Assembly: GCF_902506415.1 (NCBI RefSeq)
Contig: NZ_LR733275.1
Span: 3,439,617-3,503,616 of the forward strand
Direction of reading: 5' to 3'
Source of the DNA: Massilia sp. 9I
GTDB taxonomy: Bacteria; Pseudomonadota; Gammaproteobacteria; Burkholderiales; Burkholderiaceae_D
Length of the DNA stretch: 64,000 bases
In this document: positions 1-8,537 of the stretch, one piece after another
Numbering within the stretch: position 1 is the first letter of the stretch
Layout: the number at the start of each line of letters is the position of its first letter
Translations under genes and position numbers: made by a program
Notes under the pieces: generated by a model
What the model was told of the DNA's origin: nothing
Databases searched by the model: none
Seen by the model: only the letters and a program-made list of their open reading frames with translations

Positions 1-1
1 C

Positions 2-784
2 GAGGTGACCCTGTTCAAGGAAGGCGACGAAGTCTTCTACGCCGGCTCGCTGCTGCGCCCGGGCTCGAACAGCCAGTTCCAGACGGTCGATGAGCGCATC
101 GTTGGCCGCAAGCCCGCGACGCTGGACTTCGCCCAGTCGGCCGCCCTGCCCCTGACTGCGATCACCGCTTGGGAACTGCTGTTCGACCGTCTCAAGGTGC
201 TTGAAGGCGGCGGCGCCGGCAAGTCGCTCCTGATCATCGGCGCGGCCGGCGGCGTCGGCTCGATCCTGGTGCAGCTGGCGCGCCAGCTGACCGCGCTCAC
301 CGTGATTGGCACCGCCTCGCGCGACGAGACCCGCAACTGGGTGCGCGAACTCGGCGCCCACCACGTCATCGACCACGGCCAGCCGCTGCGCGCTCAGCTG
401 GAGGCGCTCGGCATCCCGGCGGCCGACATCGTGATCAGCCTGACCCACACCGACCAGCACTACGACGCCATCGTCGACGTGCTGGCGCCGCAGGGCCAGT
501 TCGCCCTGATCGACGATCCGGCCCAGCTCGACGCGGTGCCGCTCAAGCGCAAATCGATCTCGCTGCACTGGGAACTGATGTTCACACGCTCGATGTTCGA
601 GACGCCGGACATGATCAAACAGCACGAACTCTTGAGCCGCGTGGCGGACATGGTCGACGCGGGCAGCCTGCGCACCACCCTGGGCCAGCACTTCGGCGTC
701 ATCAACGCCGAGAACCTGCGCCGCGCCCACACCCTGATCGAGAGCGGCCGCGCGGTCGGCAAGATCGTGCTCGAACATTTTTAA
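2..784 (+). CDS. zinc-type alcohol dehydrogenase / quinone oxidoreductase family protein (5' truncated)
   Basis: C-terminal ~260 residues of a medium-chain dehydrogenase/reductase; the N-terminus lies before the window and the frame is open back to base 2, so the GTG at base 5 is internal. The Rossmann motif GAAGGVG (about residues 79-85 of the visible part) and the following LGAHHVIDH are typical of the zinc-binding alcohol dehydrogenase family that reduces quinones or enals with NAD(P)H; the true substrate cannot be told. nfsB follows 23 bp downstream on the same strand, so the two redox genes may be co-transcribed. Family assignment is firm, function is only general. Confidence 0.85.
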   Translation, partial: EVTLFKEGDEVFYAGSLLRPGSNSQFQTVDERIVGRKPATLDFAQSAALPLTAITAWELLFDRLKVLEGGGAGKSLLIIGAAGGVGSILVQLARQLTALTVIGTASRDETRNWVRELGAHHVIDHGQPLRAQLEALGIPAADIVISLTHTDQHYDAIVDVLAPQGQFALIDDPAQLDAVPLKRKSISLHWELMFTRSMFETPDMIKQHELLSRVADMVDAGSLRTTLGQHFGVINAENLRRAHTLIESGRAVGKIVLEHF

Positions 785-807
785 GTCAAACGAAGAAAGC
801 ACCACAG

Positions 808-1461
808 ATGGATATTCTCGCAACAGCCCGCAAACGCCATACCGCCAAGGCCTACGACAGCGCCCGCCGCGTCCCCGAAGAACTGATGCAACAGGTGTGC
901 AGCCTGCTGCGCCACAGCCCTTCGTCGGTGAATTCGCAGCCCTGGCACTTCATCGTCGCCAGTACGCCGGAAGGCAAAGCGCGCGTCGCCAAGGCGGCGC
1001 AGGGCGGCTACGGCTACAACGCTTCGAAGATTCTCGATGCGTCGCACGTGATCGTGTTCTGCTCGCGCACCGACATGGATGACGCCCACCTTGAGCGCCT
1101 GCTGGCGCAGGAAGCGCGCGACGGCCGCTTCCGTGACGATGCCGCCCGTGCCGGCCAGGACGCGGGCCGCCGCGGCTATGTGCGCACGCACCGCTACACC
1201 ACGCGCGACATGCCGCAGTGGCTGGAAAAGCAGGTCTACCTGGCGCTCGGCACCGCCCTGCTGGGTGCGGCCTCGCTCGGGATCGACGCGACGCCGATGG
1301 AAGGCTTTGATCAGAAGATCCTGGACGAGGAATTCGGCTTGCACGAACAGGGCCTGGCCAGCGTGGTGCTGGCGAGCTTCGGCTATCACTCGGAAGCGGA
1401 CTTCAACGCCGGCCTGCCGAAATCGCGCCTGGCGGAAGAGCTGACCTTTACTTTCGTTTGA
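808..1461 (+). CDS. nfsB: oxygen-insensitive NAD(P)H nitroreductase, NfsB type
   Basis: 217 residues, the normal length of NfsB/dihydropteridine reductase flavoproteins. The N-terminal RHTAKAYD and the SSVNSQPWHFIV segment (about residues 39-50) match the FMN-binding signature of the family, and the C-terminal GYHSEADFN...PKSRL is also typical. It is expected to be a cytosolic homodimeric FMN enzyme reducing nitroaromatics, quinones or pterins by two-electron steps. It overlaps the 3' end of the convergent secreted protein gene by 14 bp, so there is no room for a terminator between them. Confidence 0.9.
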   Translation: MDILATARKRHTAKAYDSARRVPEELMQQVCSLLRHSPSSVNSQPWHFIVASTPEGKARVAKAAQGGYGYNASKILDASHVIVFCSRTDMDDAHLERLLAQEARDGRFRDDAARAGQDAGRRGYVRTHRYTTRDMPQWLEKQVYLALGTALLGAASLGIDATPMEGFDQKILDEEFGLHEQGLASVVLASFGYHSEADFNAGLPKSRLAEELTFTFV

Positions 1462-2110
1462 TCTCGTCGTCCGCTATCGGCTGTGGATAGTGCGGATCGC
1501 CGTTGCAGTGCTGCAGCTCCTTGACTATCCGCAGGTAGCCCTCCAGTGAGGGCAGTCCCAGTTGGGCGCGCCGCTCCTCGACCTTCTGGCGGTCGTCGAG
1601 CGGCTTGAATGCGAGATCGCAAGCCTTGCCCGACGGTGAAAACAGCTGCGTACCGTAGCGCTGCGGGCGCTGTTCCGCCGCCGCCACGCGGTCGTACAGG
1701 TAGGCGAAGGACTTGTTGATGCCCTCGCCGCTGGCCGCTGCCGCCTCTTCGATCAGCACCAGTACCTGCTTCTGGAAGGCGAGGTCGCGGTCGGCATGCT
1801 GTGCCAGCAGCCACGCATCCTCCGGCGCCTGCTCGCCATGCGCGGCCTTGGTCGGCCAGCCGCAGCGCGCGATCAAGGCCTTCAGGCGCTCCGTGTTGGT
1901 GCGGTCGACCAGCATGATCTGCTCGGCCAGCTTCACTTGAGCCGGGTTTCCCTGGTCGAGGAAGTCGACGCGCATGCGCAGCGCCTGGTCGGCGCTGACC
2001 ATGGTCGCCAGCTCTGCGCCGTAGTCACTGCAGGCCTGCTGGGCCGATGCGAACGAAGGCAGGGAACAGCATGCCGCCAGCAGCGCGGCGGATAAACAGG
2101 GTCGGGCCAT
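1448..2110 (-). CDS. secreted protein of unknown function (DUF6624-like)
   Basis: 220 residues with a clear Sec signal peptide (residues 1-23, cleavage about ASA|QQ) followed by a soluble alpha-helical domain. The segment QIMLVDRTNTERLKALIARCGWP and the later QHADRDLAFQKQVL resemble the DUF6624 family, for which I know no function. The ATG at 2110 is preceded by an AGGAGAG ribosome-binding site. Three cysteines outside the signal region (CSDY, ARCGW, KACD) could form periplasmic disulfides. Its 3' end overlaps nfsB by 14 bp in convergent orientation. Confidence 0.7.
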   Translation of the reverse strand: MARPCLSAALLAACCSLPSFASAQQACSDYGAELATMVSADQALRMRVDFLDQGNPAQVKLAEQIMLVDRTNTERLKALIARCGWPTKAAHGEQAPEDAWLLAQHADRDLAFQKQVLVLIEEAAAASGEGINKSFAYLYDRVAAAEQRPQRYGTQLFSPSGKACDLAFKPLDDRQKVEERRAQLGLPSLEGYLRIVKELQHCNGDPHYPQPIADDEIKRK

Positions 2111-2166
2111 CTTCTCTCCTGGACGTCGTCAGCCCAGTGTAGCGAGGCCGCCAGTCCCGGTCCATG

Positions 2167-2643
2167 CTAGGCGCATGGAAGCGTCTTTTCCATGAACACC
2201 GATTCCAATTGGATGCCGCTGCGGTGCGGGTAAGTCTCGCGCCGCACTTCGACGTAGCCGGCGCTCTCGTAGAAGGGCACGGCATTGAGCGAGGCGGACA
2301 GGAACAGGCGCTGGAAGCCGTGTTCGAGCGCCAGCGCGTCGAGCGAGGCCAGCAAGCGACGCGCGATGCCGCGCCCCTGCTGGGCCGGATCGACGAAGGC
2401 CGCATCGAGTTCGCCCGTTTCCAGGTTCAGAACCGCAAAGCCGAGCGCCTGCCCGGCTTCTTCCATTAGCAGCCCGCCACCGGCCTCCAACAGCGCTGCC
2501 ATCTTCTCGGGCGGCGCGGCGGCGCACCACATGTCGATGATGTCCTGGGCATAGTGGGAGGCGCAGCTGGCGCGAACCGCGCGGGTGCGCAGTGCCCACA
2601 GTTCGGGGATGTCGGCCACAAGGGCCTTGCGTTCGATAGTCAT
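2167..2643 (-). CDS. GNAT family N-acetyltransferase
   Basis: 158 residues with the GNAT fold: the acetyl-CoA loop is QQGRGIARRLLASLDALA (about residues 88-105), preceded by the beta strand GFAVLNLETGELDAAFVDP, and the C-terminal FYESAGYVEVRRET is the usual last strand region. The acceptor substrate cannot be inferred. It stands alone between the DUF6624-like gene (56 bp away) and a divergent phosphatase gene. Confidence 0.85.
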   Translation of the reverse strand: MTIERKALVADIPELWALRTRAVRASCASHYAQDIIDMWCAAAPPEKMAALLEAGGGLLMEEAGQALGFAVLNLETGELDAAFVDPAQQGRGIARRLLASLDALALEHGFQRLFLSASLNAVPFYESAGYVEVRRETYPHRSGIQLESVFMEKTLPCA

Positions 2644-2728
2644 GCCCCAAGCTTAGCGCCCAGCCGTGCGCTCGTCCATGCCCCTCTGGCGGGATAATCA
2701 CCGCAGCCGACTCCTGGGAGACGCGAGC

Positions 2729-3295
2729 ATGCTTCGACGACGCTTTCTGGCAGTGACCGCCGCATGGGCGAGCGCTCCCCTGTTCGCAGCTGACGCCGAC
2801 TTGTGGCAGCGCCTGCAGTCGGGCGGCTATGTGTTGCTGATCCGGCATGCCGCTACCGATCCCGGCATCGGCGATCCGCCCGGCTTTCGCCTGGCGGTGT
2901 GCAGCACCCAGCGCAACCTGTCGGAGCAGGGCCGGGTTGATGCCCGCGCGCTCGGCGCCGCTTTCCGCGAGCGCGGCATCCCGCTCGGCGCGGTGCTGTC
3001 GAGCCGCTGGTGCCGCTGCCTCGACACCGCCCGCCTCGCCTTCGGCCGGGTGGAAGAAGCGCCGATGCTCGATTCCATGTTCAACGACGGCGACGCCGCC
3101 AAGCGCGCCAAGCTGCGCGAGGTGCTCGAGCGCGTCAATGCTTTTGGCGCCCAGCGGAGCAAGACCAACCTGGTGCTGGTAACGCATGACGTCAACATCC
3201 GTGCGCTGGTAAGCGAGCTGGTGGCGCCGGGCGAGATCGTCGTCACGCGCCCCGGGCCGAACCGGCTGGACGTCGTCGGACGGCTGCGTGCCTAA
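2729..3295 (+). CDS. exported histidine phosphatase family protein
   Basis: 188 residues starting at the ATG at 2729 after a CTGGGAG ribosome-binding site; longer starts would add non-homologous residues before the signal peptide. An export signal with an RRRF segment (possibly Tat) ends about LFA|AD at residue 20. The phosphatase core starts at LIRHA (R39, H40) and the second catalytic histidine lies in LVTHDVNI. The branch is the small periplasmic phosphoglycerate-mutase-like type rather than a glycolytic mutase; the substrate is unknown. Confidence 0.85.
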   Translation: MLRRRFLAVTAAWASAPLFAADADLWQRLQSGGYVLLIRHAATDPGIGDPPGFRLAVCSTQRNLSEQGRVDARALGAAFRERGIPLGAVLSSRWCRCLDTARLAFGRVEEAPMLDSMFNDGDAAKRAKLREVLERVNAFGAQRSKTNLVLVTHDVNIRALVSELVAPGEIVVTRPGPNRLDVVGRLRA

Positions 3296-3341
3296 AAAAC
3301 AGGCGTAGAATGATGTGCCTTTTCCTCAACAGGAGGTGTCC

Positions 3342-3680
3342 ATGAAACGCTGGTTTCTGATGGCCGCTCTGGTGGCCACGACTGCTTCGGCCCACCACGG
3401 CTGGAGCGAATACAACGCCGACAAGCCGCTCACCCTGTCCGGCACCATCGAGGAGTCCGGCTACATGCAGCCGCACGGTTTCATCCGCCTCAAGACCGCG
3501 GACAAGACCTGGATGGTGGTGCTGGCGCCGCCGGGACGCATGGAAAACCGCGGCCTGCCAAAGGAAAACCTGGTGGTCGGTGGCCAGGCCACGGTCTACG
3601 GTTATCCCCACCGCGGCAACGCCACCGAACTGCGCGCCGAACGGATCACCATCAAGGACAAGACCACGGAGCTGCGTTGA
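3342..3680 (+). CDS. DUF6152-like exported small protein
   Basis: 112 residues with a short signal peptide ending at ASA|HHGWS. The mature protein begins HHGWSEYNADKPLTLSGTI, which resembles the DUF6152 family whose function I do not know; the His-His-x-Trp start suggests a possible metal site (inference). The start at 3342 follows a strong AGGAGGTG ribosome-binding site. Its TGA overlaps the ATG of the following membrane protein gene (TGATG), so the two are translationally coupled and probably work together. Confidence 0.75.
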   Translation: MKRWFLMAALVATTASAHHGWSEYNADKPLTLSGTIEESGYMQPHGFIRLKTADKTWMVVLAPPGRMENRGLPKENLVVGGQATVYGYPHRGNATELRAERITIKDKTTELR

Positions 3681-4156
3681 TGCTACCCGACGCGGCGAAG
3701 CTGGCCGCGTCCTTGCCGCTCGCGCAGGCCATGCGCGAGCACGCCTGGCTGTACCCGGCCGTCGAAACGCTCCATATCGTCGGTTTTGCCGTGTTGGTGG
3801 GCGCGGTGGCGATGTTCGACCTGCGCGTGCTCGGATTCGGCCGCCAGCTGCCGGTCAAGGCGCTGGCGCGCCACCTCCTGCCCTGGTCGGCCGGCAGCAT
3901 CCTGCTGGTGCTGCCCACCGGGCTGCTGCTGTTCGTGGTCGATCCGGCCGCCCTGCTGGCCAACCGCGTATTCCTGCTCAAGCTCGCGCTGATCCTGCTG
4001 GCCGGCCTGAACGCGCTCGCCTTCCACGCGGGCCCCTACCGCCAGGCCGACGCCTGGGCGCAGCGCGCGCCGATCCGGGCCAGCCTGCACGCCCTTCTCT
4101 CGCTCGGTTTATGGATTGCCGTAATCGCCTGTGGACGCCTGCTGGCATACTTCTAG
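3680..4156 (+). CDS. small integral membrane protein (DUF6644-like), partner of the DUF6152-like protein
   Basis: 158 residues with about four membrane segments (around HIVGFAVLVGAVAMFDL, SAGSILLVLPTGLLLFVV, LLKLALILLAGLNALAF and LHALLSLGLWIAVIAC). The ATG at 3680 overlaps the preceding stop codon as TGATG. It resembles uncharacterised DUF6644-type inner-membrane proteins. The coupling suggests a two-component envelope unit of a periplasmic protein plus a membrane partner; that is inference. Confidence 0.7.
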   Translation: MLPDAAKLAASLPLAQAMREHAWLYPAVETLHIVGFAVLVGAVAMFDLRVLGFGRQLPVKALARHLLPWSAGSILLVLPTGLLLFVVDPAALLANRVFLLKLALILLAGLNALAFHAGPYRQADAWAQRAPIRASLHALLSLGLWIAVIACGRLLAYF

Positions 4157-4180
4157 CGCTTGCACTATCCTTGACGGATC

Positions 4181-4864
4181 ATGTGCGTCAACTACCATTC
4201 CCCCACCCGCGAGCAGTTCGGCACCCTGGGCGCCTTCAGCGAGCTGCCGGCCGACTGGCGCTGGCCCGACGAAGTCTGGAAGGACTACAGCGCACCGATC
4301 GTCCGCCGCGGCGGCGACGGCAGCCCGTCCGTCTGCCTGGCCAGCTACGGCATGGTGCCGCGCCGGCAGATTCCGCCGGGCGTGAAGCCTTTCGACACCA
4401 TGAATGCGCGCGCCGAATCGCTGGGCGAGCGGCGTTCCTTCGCTCCGGCCTGGCGCCGCCTGCAGCTGTGCGCAGTGCCGATGACCTGGTTCTACGAGCC
4501 CTGCTACGAAAGCGGCCGCGCCGTGCGGCACGCGATCGGCATGCACGACGACCAGCCCTTTTTCGTTGCCGGCCTGTGGCGCGAATGGACCGAGGCCGAT
4601 GGCCGGGTCGAGTCCTCGTTCACCCAGATCACCATCAACGCCGACGAACACCCGCTGATGTCGCGCATGCACAAGCCGGACGACGAAAAGCGTTCGCTGG
4701 TCGTGATAGCGCCGGAAGAACTCGACGACTGGCTGGCCTGTCGCGACGTCGAGACGGCGCGCAGCTTCCTGCGCCACTACCCGGCGCAGGGGATGAGGGC
4801 CTGGGCGGCGCCGCAAACGGTCAAGAAAGCCCCGGAGCCGTCGCCGAACCTGTCCCTGTTCTGA
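4181..4864 (+). CDS. SOS response-associated peptidase (SRAP/HMCES family)
   Basis: 227 residues. Cys2 after the initiator Met (MCVNYHS) is the conserved catalytic cysteine that forms a thiazolidine crosslink to abasic sites in single-stranded DNA in YedK/HMCES. The conserved MNARAE segment, the glutamate in WFYEPCY and the histidine of ADEHPLMSRMH are all present, so it should be active. The family protects abasic sites at replication forks. It stands alone, 24 bp after the DUF6644-like gene and 21 bp before the cyclotransferase gene. Confidence 0.92.
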   Translation: MCVNYHSPTREQFGTLGAFSELPADWRWPDEVWKDYSAPIVRRGGDGSPSVCLASYGMVPRRQIPPGVKPFDTMNARAESLGERRSFAPAWRRLQLCAVPMTWFYEPCYESGRAVRHAIGMHDDQPFFVAGLWREWTEADGRVESSFTQITINADEHPLMSRMHKPDDEKRSLVVIAPEELDDWLACRDVETARSFLRHYPAQGMRAWAAPQTVKKAPEPSPNLSLF

Positions 4865-4885
4865 ACGTGCTAGAGTTCCAGCATC

Positions 4886-5659
4886 ATGCTGAAACCACTC
4901 GCCACCTTCGCCCTTGCCGCCTGCGTCCTTAGCGCGTGCGGCGCACAGGCCGCCGTCCCGATCTACGGCTTCGTTGTCAAGAACGCCTATCCGCACGACC
5001 CGAAAGCCTTCACCCAGGGCCTGTTCTTCCGCGACGGCCACCTGTACGAGACGACGGGCCGCAACGGCACGTCCTGGCTGCGCCGGGTAGACCTGGCCAG
5101 CGGCAAAGTGCTGCAGCAGGCCGACATGCCCTCGGACGTGTTTGGCGAAGGCTCGACCCCGGTCGGCAACGACGTCTATGCCCTTACCTGGACCTCGCAG
5201 GTCGGCTACGTGTTCGACCGCAAGAGCTTCAAGTTGAAAAACACCTTCAAATACGTCGGCGAGGGCTGGGGCCTGGCCAGCGATGCCAAGCAGGTCTACA
5301 TGAGCGACGGCAGCTCCTTCATCCGCATCCTCGAACCGAAGACCATGAAGGAAGTGCGGCGCATCCAGGTGACGCACAATGGCAAGCCGATCGCGCAGCT
5401 GAACGAACTCGAAATGGTGGAGGGCGAGCTGTTCTCCAACATCTGGGGCACCGACCTGATCGTGCGCATCGACCCTGCCGATGGCAACGTGACGGGCGTG
5501 ATCAACCTCGAAGGCCTGCTGCCGCCCGCACAGCGCGGCACCGCCGATCCCGACGCCGTCCTGAACGGCATCGCCTGGGACAGCAAGGGTAAACGCCTGT
5601 TCGTCACCGGCAAGCTGTGGCCCAAGCTGTACGAGATCGAACTGGTGCCGAAGCGCTAG
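4886..5659 (+). CDS. glutaminyl-peptide cyclotransferase (bacterial beta-propeller type)
   Basis: 257 residues with an export signal and a lipobox-like LSAC (Cys18), so it is periplasmic and possibly a lipoprotein. The mature domain has the glutamine cyclotransferase signatures YPHDPKAFTQGL, LYETTGRNG, SDGSSFIRILEP, LNELEMVEGELFSNIWGTD and DAVLNGIAWD of the five-bladed propeller enzymes that convert N-terminal Gln to pyroglutamate. It ends 9 bp before the convergent alcohol dehydrogenase gene. Confidence 0.92.
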   Translation: MLKPLATFALAACVLSACGAQAAVPIYGFVVKNAYPHDPKAFTQGLFFRDGHLYETTGRNGTSWLRRVDLASGKVLQQADMPSDVFGEGSTPVGNDVYALTWTSQVGYVFDRKSFKLKNTFKYVGEGWGLASDAKQVYMSDGSSFIRILEPKTMKEVRRIQVTHNGKPIAQLNELEMVEGELFSNIWGTDLIVRIDPADGNVTGVINLEGLLPPAQRGTADPDAVLNGIAWDSKGKRLFVTGKLWPKLYEIELVPKR

Positions 5660-5668
5660 CCGAGATGC

Positions 5669-6697
5669 TCAGTGATCCTGGCTGGTGACGTCAATGACCA
5701 CCTTCCCGAAGTGCGAGCCTGACTCCATGTAGCGGTAGGCGTCCTGGGCCTGCGCGAACGGGAACACGCGGTCGATCACCGGTTTGAGGCCGGTAGTGTC
5801 GGCAAAGCGCATCACGTCTTCCAGCATGCCGCGGCTGCCCACGAAAATGCCGACCAGGCGCTTGGCGGTAGCGAGCAGCGTGGCCGGATTGACTTCGCCG
5901 CCGAAGCCGCTCACCCCACCGATGATCGCCACCGTGCCGCCCATCGCCGCCGCCGATATCGAGCGGTTGACCGTGCCCTTGCCGCCGACTTCCAGCACCA
6001 CGTTCGCGCCGCGGCCCTGGGTCATGGCCAGCACCTCTTCGTGCCATTCGGGGATGGCCTGGTAGTTGATGGTGTGGTGGGCGCCCAGCTCGCGCGCACG
6101 CTGCAGCTTCTCGTCGCTCGACGAGGTGATGATGGTGCGCAGGCCGGCCGCCTTGGCCAGCTGCATGCCCAGCACCGACACGCCGCCGGTCCCGAGCAGC
6201 AGCACGGTGTCGCCCGGTTTCACCTGGTTGCTGGACACGAAGATTGCATTCCAGGCGGTGACGCCGGCGCAAGGCATGGTCGAGGCCTCGACGAAGCTCA
6301 GCGAGGCCGGAATCTTCGCTAGCGCATCCTCGTGCAGCACCACTTCCTCGGCCAGCATGCCGTCAATGTCGCCGCCCAGCGCGTGACGGATCTTCTCGGG
6401 CGAAGTCATGCCGTCCACCCAGTGCGGGAAGAAGGAACCGGCGACGCGGTCGCCGACCTGCACGCGGGTGACGCCCGGCCCCACTTCCAATACTTCGCCG
6501 GCGCCGTCCGAGCAGGGGATGATGGGATCGTCCACGGTGACGAGGTAGTTGCCGCTGGCGACCATCAGGTCGCGGTAGTTCAGCGACACCGTGTGCACGC
6601 GGATGCGCACTTCGCCATGGCCGAGATTGCGGTCCGGGTAGTCGATGCACTGCAGCCCGTCGATGTTCGCGCCGGGGAGAATCTGGTAAGCCTTCAT
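5669..6697 (-). CDS. NAD(P)-dependent alcohol dehydrogenase (MDR superfamily)
   Basis: 342 residues. The N-terminal GroES-like fold includes VSLNYRDLMVASGNY and DGAGEVLEVGPGV; the cofactor domain carries LLLGTGGVSVLGMQLAKAAG (about residues 170-189). It lacks the catalytic Cys/His zinc set and so is a quinone reductase-like MDR member. The ATG at 6697 follows a good AAGGAG site. It is the last gene of a three-gene run with an SDR-DoxX protein and a DUF2269 membrane protein. The same frame stays open upstream for 1.6 kb, but that part is a shadow. Confidence 0.88.
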   Translation of the reverse strand: MKAYQILPGANIDGLQCIDYPDRNLGHGEVRIRVHTVSLNYRDLMVASGNYLVTVDDPIIPCSDGAGEVLEVGPGVTRVQVGDRVAGSFFPHWVDGMTSPEKIRHALGGDIDGMLAEEVVLHEDALAKIPASLSFVEASTMPCAGVTAWNAIFVSSNQVKPGDTVLLLGTGGVSVLGMQLAKAAGLRTIITSSSDEKLQRARELGAHHTINYQAIPEWHEEVLAMTQGRGANVVLEVGGKGTVNRSISAAAMGGTVAIIGGVSGFGGEVNPATLLATAKRLVGIFVGSRGMLEDVMRFADTTGLKPVIDRVFPFAQAQDAYRYMESGSHFGKVVIDVTSQDH

Positions 6698-6729
6698 GGG
6701 TGCTCCTTGTTCGAATGAAGAGGTCCGGG

Positions 6730-7194
6730 TCACATCGGCTTGGCGACCATCAGCCAGAAGATCACCACGAAGGCGATGAAGGCCGGCACGCCGAGCGTGA
6801 CCCAGATGCGAAAGTAGCGCCAGTACTGCGGCGTGAGTTCGGTGCTGGTGCGCGCAGCCTCCCGGGCGATGTCGCGCATGCGCATTTGCAGCCACACCAC
6901 CGGCAGCCAGCAAGCGCCGGCCAGCACGTACAGGGCGAGCGACCACATGATCCACTTGCTGTGCAGCGGATAGCCGGCCAGGTGGATCATGTAGAAGCCG
7001 GTGGCTGGCTGCAGGACGGCGGTGGTGGCGGTGAACACCCAGTCGGCGATCACCACGTACTTGGCCACCACGGCGATCGCGCGCACGTCGCGGCTGACGT
7101 TCGCGAACAGCATGTACCAGGCCGAACCGATGCCGGTGCCGAACAGGAAGGTCGAGGACAGGATGTGGAGCCACTTGATGACGACGTATTCCAT
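6730..7194 (-). CDS. DUF2269 family integral membrane protein
   Basis: 154 residues with four predicted membrane helices; the N-terminal MEYVVIKWLHILSSTFLFGTG is the hallmark of DUF2269, an uncharacterised inner-membrane family with histidines in helix 1 and elsewhere. The ATG immediately follows the TAG of the upstream SDR-DoxX gene with no spacer, so the two are translationally coupled. Confidence 0.85.
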   Translation of the reverse strand: MEYVVIKWLHILSSTFLFGTGIGSAWYMLFANVSRDVRAIAVVAKYVVIADWVFTATTAVLQPATGFYMIHLAGYPLHSKWIMWSLALYVLAGACWLPVVWLQMRMRDIAREAARTSTELTPQYWRYFRIWVTLGVPAFIAFVVIFWLMVAKPM

Positions 7195-8490
7195 CTATTC
7201 TTCCTCCAGTTCGTAGAGCAGCCAGATGGCCGCCAGCATGGGCAGGTTCTTGGTCAGCGGCCCGTAGGGGTGGAGCAGGAATTCCGGCAGCTGGATGGCG
7301 ATGACGACGGTGTAGAAGCCGATCAGCCCGAGCTGCATCAGCCACAGCCAGCGGCGGCGCCGAAGGAACAGGATGCCCAGACCCAGCGCCAGGTCGAAGC
7401 TGGCGGCGCCGTACAGCATCAACGGCTGCAGCGCGGGCGGAATGCCGGTTCGCGCGAGCAGCTCGTAGCTGGCCTCGACCGGGTACAGGCCGTAGGAGAC
7501 GATCGCGGTAATGATCCACACCGCCGCGATCGACAGGCGCAGCACCGGCAGCAGCCAGCCCAGCTTGGCCCGCGCACGCTCGGCGCCGGGATCGCGGATG
7601 AAGTCCTGTACCGGCCGCGGCGCATGGCCGAGCAGCTGGGTGGTCATGCTGGAGTCGCCCGCATTGCCGCGGTCGAGCATGCGCAGCGCCTCCTCGTCGA
7701 GCAGGCCGCCCGGCAGCACGCGCCCGAATTTGGCCATCAGGCGCGCCAGCGCGCCCGGCAGCGGCAGGACTAGCTGGTGTCCCATGCCCATGGCGGAGCG
7801 CAGCGCCTGCAGGTAGTCGATGAAGGGCATCGCCTGGGGCCCGACCAGCGGCACGCGCAGGGCGGTGCTGCCCGGCGTGAGCGGCAGCCGGTGCTTGAGC
7901 AGCCCGAGCATGGCCCCCACCAGGTCGTCGATATGGATCGGCTGCACCAGCTGAGGTGCGCTGCCGAAGCGCAGCGTCAGCGGCATGCTGGCCAGGGTGC
8001 GGAACACGCGGCTGCTTTCGCCTTCGCTGCCGTACACCAGCGAAGGCTGCACGATGTAGGCGCGCAGCGGCAGCGAGGCCAGGTAATCGTCGGCCGCCTT
8101 CTTGGACAGGTGGTAGGCACTGGCGGCTTCGCGGTCCGCGCCGAGCGCCGACAGCTGGATCACCAGCTGCACCTCGTGCGATTCGGCGCAGGCGGCAAAC
8201 AGCGCGCGCGGCGCCTCGACGTGCAGGCGCGCGAAAGTCTGGCTGCCGGATTCGCGGAAGATGCCGACCGTGTTGATGACCACGTCGATGCCGCCAACCT
8301 CGGTCATGCGCGCCAGCCACACCGATTTATCGGTATCGTTGGCGAAGTCCGCATGGAGGTACGTAAGGCGCGGGTCTGTGCTGGTCCTGGGCCGGCGCAC
8401 GGCGCACACCACGTGGTGGCCGTCGGCCAGCAATGCCTGCAGCAGGTGTTGTCCGATGAAACCGCTGGCGCCCGTCAGCAAGATCCGCAT
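7195..8490 (-). CDS. SDR-type NAD(P)-binding protein fused to a C-terminal DoxX-like membrane domain
   Basis: 431 residues from the ATG at 8490. The N-terminal half is an extended/atypical SDR: GASGFIGQHLLQAL (about residues 7-20) binds NAD(P), and YHLSKKAADDYL holds the YxxxK pair. The last ~130 residues are a four-helix DoxX_3-like membrane domain starting about LRLSIAAVWIITAIVSYGLYP. It abuts the DUF2269 gene (TAG then ATG) and lies 48 bp from the divergent membrane protein gene. The family is a membrane-anchored oxidoreductase of unknown substrate; electron transfer with the DUF2269 partner is plausible inference. Confidence 0.85.
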   Translation of the reverse strand: MRILLTGASGFIGQHLLQALLADGHHVVCAVRRPRTSTDPRLTYLHADFANDTDKSVWLARMTEVGGIDVVINTVGIFRESGSQTFARLHVEAPRALFAACAESHEVQLVIQLSALGADREAASAYHLSKKAADDYLASLPLRAYIVQPSLVYGSEGESSRVFRTLASMPLTLRFGSAPQLVQPIHIDDLVGAMLGLLKHRLPLTPGSTALRVPLVGPQAMPFIDYLQALRSAMGMGHQLVLPLPGALARLMAKFGRVLPGGLLDEEALRMLDRGNAGDSSMTTQLLGHAPRPVQDFIRDPGAERARAKLGWLLPVLRLSIAAVWIITAIVSYGLYPVEASYELLARTGIPPALQPLMLYGAASFDLALGLGILFLRRRRWLWLMQLGLIGFYTVVIAIQLPEFLLHPYGPLTKNLPMLAAIWLLYELEEE

Positions 8491-8537
8491 CCATGCTTCC
8501 TTTCTCACATTCTGCTCAACCAGACCAAGAGGACCTC

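Noticed and set aside
3580-4932. 450-codon plus-strand frame across three small genes
   Set aside because: Out-of-frame shadow of the DUF6152-like, DUF6644-like and SRAP genes.
5669-8320. 883-codon open frame on the minus strand suggesting a large fusion protein
   Set aside because: Only the last 342 codons are a real gene with its own ribosome-binding site; the upstream part is an out-of-frame shadow of the DUF2269 and SDR-DoxX genes, low in complexity and rich in Arg/Ala/His.
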